A program made the translations under genes and the position numbers. DNA of 10,585 nucleotides from Thalassiosira profunda (taxonomy: Eukaryota; Bacillariophyta; Thalassiosirophyceae; Thalassiosirales; Thalassiosiraceae), in assembly GCA_036939355.1 (NCBI GenBank), contig JALLAP010003289.1, forward strand, positions 1 to 10,585, given 5' to 3'. Below the pieces are notes generated by a model, which saw only the letters and a list, made by a program, of their open reading frames with translations, had not been told where the DNA came from and searched no databases. Positions 6,957-10,585 of the stretch are shown here, piece after piece (the stretch's first letter is position 1; each line of letters starts with the position of its first letter).

Positions 6957-7847
6957 CTATTTTTTGCCCTTCTTCTTGTTCTTTTTCTTCTTCTTCTTCC
7001 CCTGCCCTCCGTTGGCGGGCTGCGCGGGAGCTTCCTCCGCCGGTTTTGACTCTTCGGCCGGCTTCGCCTCCTCCTCGGGCTCCTTGCCTGCATTCAACAC
7101 GGCAAGGAACTCAGCGTCAATGTCCGAGTGGGTAGATTGCTCCAAGATGGGGGCTTCTGGGGTCTCCTCGGCCACTGGCTCTTCCTCTACGGCTGGCGTC
7201 TCCTCGGCCACCGGCTCTTCTTCTGCCGCTGGCATCTCCTCTGTCGCTGGCGCCTCTTCGGCAACCTCCTCTGATGGCACCTCGGCCATCGGCTCCTCGG
7301 CTGGAACCTCCTCCGCCGGCGTCTCTTCTTCAACTGCCTCGGCCTCTGGCTCCTCAACGGCTGGCGCTTCCTCCACAGGCGCCTCAGCCGCCGGTTCCTC
7401 CTCGGCCTCAACTGGTGCCTCCTCCGACGGTTCCTCGGCTGGCTCCTCCTCTTCGACGGGCTCCTCGGCCACTGGCACCTCGGCAGGCTTCTCCTCTTCG
7501 ACCGGCTCTTCGGCAGCCGGCGCCTCATCTGCCTCCACAGGTGCCGCCTCGGGCTCCTCCGCATCCGACACTGGGACGGCAGGATCTTGGGCCTCCTCGG
7601 TCACCTCCGGAGCCACACCAGCCTCCTTGGCATCCGCCAACTCGTCCCCATCATTCTTACGCTTCGTCCAATCCTCACCCTCGTTCATGGATTCCTTGGA
7701 TCGGAACGAGGTGGTGCCGACGTAGCCTCCGGGGAAGGAGAGGGACACCGCGGCGCCCTTGGGCTCCTTCTTGGCCTCCTCCTGGGGGGCGTCGTCGTCG
7801 AGGCTCGCGACCTGCACCCACCGGGCGCCGATTTGCTTCCACGGCAT
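6957..7847 (-). CDS. Acidic Glu/Pro/Ala-repeat protein with lysine-rich C-terminus, function unknown
   Basis: This is a 296-codon open frame whose ATG has an A at -3 (AAGATGCC). It has four parts. Residues 1-60 are normal complex sequence (MPWKQIGARWVQVASLDDD, then GAAVSLSFPGGYVGTTSF). Residues 70-232 are an almost pure Glu/Ala/Pro/Val region built from short units such as AEEPVEEE. Residues 235-254 are a short non-repetitive patch (LEQSTHSDIDAEFLAVLNAG). The C-terminus, 284-296, is mostly lysine. A 12-residue unit beginning EPVAEETP is repeated exactly in tandem at 211-234. No signal peptide or membrane helix is seen. The acidic region plus lysine tail suggests a disordered nuclear, nucleolar or ribosome-associated protein, but I do not recognise a family. 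The opposite strand is also open here (Ser-rich), but this strand has the ordered N-terminal block and a better start. Confidence 0.72.
   Translation of the reverse strand: MPWKQIGARWVQVASLDDDAPQEEAKKEPKGAAVSLSFPGGYVGTTSFRSKESMNEGEDWTKRKNDGDELADAKEAGVAPEVTEEAQDPAVPVSDAEEPEAAPVEADEAPAAEEPVEEEKPAEVPVAEEPVEEEEPAEEPSEEAPVEAEEEPAAEAPVEEAPAVEEPEAEAVEEETPAEEVPAEEPMAEVPSEEVAEEAPATEEMPAAEEEPVAEETPAVEEEPVAEETPEAPILEQSTHSDIDAEFLAVLNAGKEPEEEAKPAEESKPAEEAPAQPANGGQGKKKKKKNKKKGKK
7146..7217 (-). repeat. 36-bp tandem duplication in the acidic repeat gene
   Basis: Two adjacent 36-bp units (7182-7217 and 7146-7181) encode EPVAEETPAVEE and EPVAEETPEAPI. They differ by a few substitutions, several of them silent. 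It is part of a larger degenerate repeat field covering about 7150-7640. Confidence 0.7.
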
Positions 7848-8214
7848 CTTGGTGTGTGTGTGATGTGTTTTCGACCGCTGCTATTGCAAATAAATGAGCC
7901 GGCAGACTCTACAGCGGCCAAATTGCTCGGTCGTCTCAGCTCCACTGGATTATGATAAGCGGCGCCGCAAAGCTGAGGGCGCGGGCGAGGAGGGGAGGTT
8001 GAGCCTCTTGGCGGGTTGAAGGCAAAGATTTGCGACTCTCTACTCTGCGGCGCTGCATTTTTTGGCCTCAGGCAAGCCCATTACTGCCTACATACGTAGG
8101 AATCAGTATCAATCCAGAGCTAAAATCCTAACCGCCAAATTAGATACTAATTCCTTTGGTATGTAGAGATCACTTGGGCCGCAGAAGAGACAGCGCATCA
8201 TTCAACGAACCTGT
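7848..8214. promoter_or_regulatory. Intergenic region upstream of the acidic repeat gene and downstream of the acyl-CoA ligase
   Basis: This is 367 bp with no supportable gene. Both flanking genes are on the minus strand, so it holds the 3' end of the ligase and the promoter of the repeat gene. TTGCAAA-type sequence at 7884-7891 lies about 40 bp upstream of the repeat gene's ATG. A minor inverted repeat CCTAC-ATAC-GTAGG lies at about 8087-8100. No tRNA-like fold was recognised. Confidence 0.4.
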
Positions 8215-10098
8215 TCATAAGCAGCTCCTCTCCTTCGATAGGGCCGCACACCGTCGCATTATCTCGTGCTTCAGCACCTTGCCAGATGAGTTCCGCGGCA
8301 GGGCATCCAGGCAGAACACCCGCCGCGGCCGCTTGAACCCGGCGAGCTGTTGTTCTGCGCAGTGTTGTCGTATCCTCTCCTTCCATTGCTCGTCTATTAC
8401 TGCACCCTCGGCCAGAGCCGGACCAAGAGCCATCACAAGCACAATGGCCGCACATACCGCTTCTCCAAACTTCTCGTCCGGCAGAGCGAACACGGCACAT
8501 TCCACAACATCCCGGTGCAGTCCGATAACTCGCTCGACCTCCGTTGCCAGCACCGATTCTCCTCCCGTACGAATCACGTCATTGGCGCGCCCGCAGAAGA
8601 AGAGCTTTCCGCTCTGCGGATGGATGCAGCCCAGATCGTTCGTGAGCATCCAATCTTCGTTCGGATCCAGCGATAACGAGTTGTTGCCGCCTCGATTCCA
8701 GTAGCCGGACATGACGTGTGGGCCGCGGGTGCCGATGATGCCCATCGTCCCGTGCGGTATCGTTGATTGTCCCATTGATTTGTTGGCATTTGCATCAAAA
8801 ATACCGATTTGGATGTGAGACGGAGGATACCCGACAGAGGTTGCTGCGTCCAGCCCCTCCATTCCAGAGTCCTCCTCGGAACTGCCACCACTCGGATTTG
8901 CATCGCCACCCCACCCCAAATCCTCGAAGGTGATGGAAGATCCCGCCTCGGTACAGGCGTACGTCTGCACGATCCTCGCTTTTGGAAATAGTGTCCGCGT
9001 TTGCTCGTACAACTTGCCACTTCCGATCGATTGCCCGCCCACAAGTATCAGCCGCACCTTTGGACAGTCGTGTGCATCCTCTTTTGCATGTGCAGCCAGG
9101 GCATGGAGCATGGCTGGGACGACCACCAACGTGTTAGCCGCCACAGACTTAGATTGTAATGTATCCAGCACTCGCTCGGGTTGAAACCCTCTCCGCTCTC
9201 TACCATCCGACCCTGTCGGAAACACGAGGCACCCCCCTCCCATAATCACAGCGAGCGCCGAGCTTATCCCTCCCACGTGAAACCACGGCACCGTCGTGGC
9301 CACCACCCTCGTTCGTTCGTCGTAATGGCAGGGATGTTGCGTCTTGGCCCTCGCCTGGACGAGGAGGGCGCGGTGGGAAAGGCGGACCCCCTTGGCGCCT
9401 TTGGGAGAGGATGTCCCGGAGGTGAAGAGGAGTAGGGCGTCGTCGTTCGATATTGATTCGTCGTCGTTGGATATTGATTGATCGATATCCACAGAGGTAG
9501 CAGTGCTGGCTGAAGGCGCGTCGTAATACTTGCAAGCGAGCTCGGGAAGGGGCAGCGCCACCGCCAAATGCTCCCTATGTCGGTTCATCAGACGCACCGC
9601 CTCCTCGGCGGCGCGGCGGTATCCCCCTCCATAGAGTATAATTGTCACGTGCACCCTCTCCGACCGCCCTTCTCGGAACGCATCGTCCTCTCTAGCGCTA
9701 GTTGAGGGCCGCAGCGCCCGCTCTATCTCTGCCGGGGTCCAGCGCCCGTTGATCATCGCCGGCAATACCTTTGTCCCTGCTCGAGACCCATCCGCGAGGG
9801 ATGTGGAGCGCGTCGTCAAGTTTATGCACGCCAGCACCGACAGCAGCAAATCGGGCGAGTTGTCCGCCAGGTATCCAACGATTACATCCTCAACTTCCAT
9901 CGACCCAACGCCTCCAACTTCCCTCGCGTCCGCATCGCGGCATCGATCGTCGACGACCTCGCGCAGCCATCGCCCGTGCGCGTCGACGAGGCGCCAGCAG
10001 GTGTCGTACGCCAGCCGGTTCCGCCCGTCGGCGCGGGAGAAGAGGGGCGCCCCGCCGCACCGCCGGCGGCGGAGGCGGTCGGTCAGGGAGGCCGCCAT
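8215..10098 (-). CDS. menE: AMP-forming acyl-CoA ligase, AAE14/MenE-like (probable o-succinylbenzoate-CoA ligase)
   Basis: This single-exon protein of 627 residues is an ANL-superfamily adenylating enzyme. It activates a carboxylate with ATP and transfers it to CoA. Motifs in order: FTSGTSSPKGAKGVRLSH (225-242), the phosphate loop; PWFHVGGISSALAVIMGGG (271-289); YACTEAGSS (380-388); TNDLG (486-490, Asp488 binds the ribose); GRANDVIRTGGE (503-514, hinge region); and LPRNSSGK (600-607), with catalytic Lys607. The FHVGGISSA block, SSITF after the TEA motif and the AGFKRPRRV ending resemble plant AAE14, which makes o-succinylbenzoyl-CoA for phylloquinone. The exact substrate is inference, and other acyl-CoA synthetases are possible. 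No signal peptide is seen. The C-terminus SKERSCL is weakly like a peroxisomal PTS1 tail. Oddities are two extra residues in the phosphate loop, Asn for Gly in TNDLG, and a tandem repeat just before the loop. The ATG at 10098 is the first in frame; N-terminal homology is weak before about residue 75. Confidence 0.85.
   Translation of the reverse strand: MAASLTDRLRRRRCGGAPLFSRADGRNRLAYDTCWRLVDAHGRWLREVVDDRCRDADAREVGGVGSMEVEDVIVGYLADNSPDLLLSVLACINLTTRSTSLADGSRAGTKVLPAMINGRWTPAEIERALRPSTSAREDDAFREGRSERVHVTIILYGGGYRRAAEEAVRLMNRHREHLAVALPLPELACKYYDAPSASTATSVDIDQSISNDDESISNDDALLLFTSGTSSPKGAKGVRLSHRALLVQARAKTQHPCHYDERTRVVATTVPWFHVGGISSALAVIMGGGCLVFPTGSDGRERRGFQPERVLDTLQSKSVAANTLVVVPAMLHALAAHAKEDAHDCPKVRLILVGGQSIGSGKLYEQTRTLFPKARIVQTYACTEAGSSITFEDLGWGGDANPSGGSSEEDSGMEGLDAATSVGYPPSHIQIGIFDANANKSMGQSTIPHGTMGIIGTRGPHVMSGYWNRGGNNSLSLDPNEDWMLTNDLGCIHPQSGKLFFCGRANDVIRTGGESVLATEVERVIGLHRDVVECAVFALPDEKFGEAVCAAIVLVMALGPALAEGAVIDEQWKERIRQHCAEQQLAGFKRPRRVFCLDALPRNSSGKVLKHEIMRRCAALSKERSCL
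9438..9479 (-). repeat. 21-bp in-frame tandem duplication in the acyl-CoA ligase
   Basis: Two adjacent 21-bp units (9438-9458 and 9459-9479) differ at one base. They encode the doubled heptapeptide SISNDDE/SISNDDA (residues 208-221), a flexible acidic linker directly before the phosphate-binding loop. Confidence 0.8.
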
Positions 10099-10453
10099 TC
10101 GGTGCAGGCGAGGCGCAGAGCACAGAGTGTAGTGTACAATACCTAGTGGGCTGGGGGGGGGGGGGGCGGGAGGAACAGGAAGGTTCCTCCCTTCCTTCCC
10201 TCCTTCATTCCTTCTCTCCCTCGCAACTTACCGCGAGCTGAAAATTTGGCGCCGCAAAAAATTTTGTCTGGCGCAAATTGACGCTGATTGCTCGTTCGCC
10301 CCACGACGCCGGCGAGGCACTAAACTGATGCACTGATTGGCGGCTCGGGCTCTGCATGCACAAAGTGTCGCTGCGTCGAAGGCCAATCCTCTCATTGATC
10401 GGTAAAAGATTGGGATTCAGACATTCACCATTACCTAGGCTAAGGTTTGAGAT
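10099..10453. promoter_or_regulatory. Divergent intergenic region between the acyl-CoA ligase and the secreted-protein gene
   Basis: These 355 bp lie between two divergent start codons. They hold a G-run, a hairpin and a pyrimidine tract (listed separately). There is also an E2F-consensus match TTTGGCGC at 10245-10252, followed by a near-inverted GGCGCAAATT at 10270-10279 around a CAAAAAATTTTG core. No gene is supportable here. Regulatory meaning is inferred from position and motif only. Confidence 0.4.
10153..10222. repeat. Low-complexity cluster: G14 run, 9-bp hairpin and pyrimidine tract
   Basis: A run of 14 G (10153-10166) is followed by C and a perfect 9-bp inverted repeat. GGGAGGAAC (10168-10176) and GTTCCTCCC (10183-10191) flank a 6-base loop. 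A CCTT-rich pyrimidine tract continues to 10222. The G-run length is the kind of tract that is often miscounted in assemblies. Confidence 0.8.
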
Positions 10454-10585
10454 ATGAGAGTGCTTCCGCTGACGGTCCTGCTGGCCGGGGCGGCCGCCCA
10501 TTCGTCGCAAAACGACGAGGCGAGGGGGCGCCTCTTGCAGCGCAAGCAAAGCCAGCTGCTGCGTCTGACGCGCGCCAAGGGTGCC
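10454..10585 (+). CDS. N-terminus of a predicted secreted protein (runs off right edge)
   Basis: The ATG at 10454 opens a frame of exactly 44 codons to the end of the window with no stop. The start MRVLPLTVLLAGAAAHSS is a classical signal peptide: one Arg, a hydrophobic core at 3-14 and small residues at 13-15 for cleavage near Ala15. An Arg/Gln/Leu-rich helix-prone stretch follows (EARGRLLQRKQSQLLRLTR, 22-40). No FxP plastid motif follows the cleavage site, so secretory or endomembrane targeting is more likely than plastid. The function cannot be told from 44 residues. The high GC of the frame and the abrupt change from an AT-richer leader support coding. Confidence 0.5.
   Translation, partial: MRVLPLTVLLAGAAAHSSQNDEARGRLLQRKQSQLLRLTRAKGA

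Noticed and set aside
6892..7725. Plus-strand Ser/Ala/Thr-rich frame with an apparent hydrophobic Phe-run leader
   Set aside because: The Phe run is the complement of the lysine tail and the Ser repeats are the complement of Glu/Ala codons. The minus strand has the ordered N-terminus and better start.
7848..8214. Possible tRNA or small RNA gene in the spacer
   Set aside because: I could not find a T-loop-like box or a cloverleaf; only short inverted repeats are present.
8156..8704. Plus-strand open frame of 182 codons
   Set aside because: Antisense to the C-terminal domain of the acyl-CoA ligase, with no recognisable motif.
10205..10549. Minus-strand open frame of 114 codons
   Set aside because: It overlaps the signal-peptide start of the plus-strand gene and the divergent promoter, with no motif or conserved start.
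1..10585. Transposon, viral, CRISPR or toxin-antitoxin elements
   Set aside because: No transposase, integrase, long terminal or inverted repeats, spaced repeat array or related domains were seen on either strand.

Overview
The window looks like nuclear DNA of a photosynthetic stramenopile, most likely a diatom. Three observations support this. Two proteins start with a signal peptide followed by a plastid-type cleavage motif with phenylalanine at +1: an Ala-Thr-Ala|Phe-Ala-Pro motif in the protoporphyrinogen oxidase and a Val-His-Ala|Phe motif in the ArfB-like protein. This is the bipartite targeting signal of secondary red-lineage plastids. GT-AG introns interrupt a eukaryotic SNARE and a membrane-anchored methyltransferase. 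Genes are densely packed and almost all alternate in strand, with 100-500 bp spacers. The genus is an inference, and the single N at 4814 marks the sequence as draft assembly.

Layout from left to right: protoporphyrinogen oxidase, cut by the left edge (minus, 1-616); phytanoyl-CoA-dioxygenase-like oxygenase (plus, 807-2096); ArfB/ICT1-type ribosome-rescue hydrolase (minus, 2200-2943); Vti1 Qb-SNARE in two exons (plus, 3452-4339); METTL24-like methyltransferase-fold protein with one intron and an assembly ambiguity (minus, 4516-5579); MYND zinc-finger protein with an apparent one-base frameshift inside the finger (plus, 5761-6689); acidic Glu/Pro/Ala repeat protein with a lysine tail (minus, 6957-7847); AMP-forming acyl-CoA ligase resembling plant AAE14/MenE (minus, 8215-10098); and the first 44 codons of a predicted secreted protein (plus, 10454 to the right edge).

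This is not an operon and the genes do not form one pathway. A loose common thread is plastid biology: tetrapyrrole synthesis (PPOX), plastid translation rescue (ArfB) and possibly phylloquinone synthesis (MenE-like). The other genes serve membrane fusion, Golgi-type modification or unknown roles. I see no tRNA or rRNA gene, transposon, CRISPR array or viral gene.

I did not find an obvious new multi-gene system. The points most worth a second look are a histidine at the SNARE zero-layer position of Vti1, the frameshift in the MYND finger, the N that breaks the methyltransferase frame, the enlarged phosphate-binding loop and peroxisome-like tail of the acyl-CoA ligase, the plastid signature on ArfB, and an 18-bp perfect palindrome in a divergent promoter.
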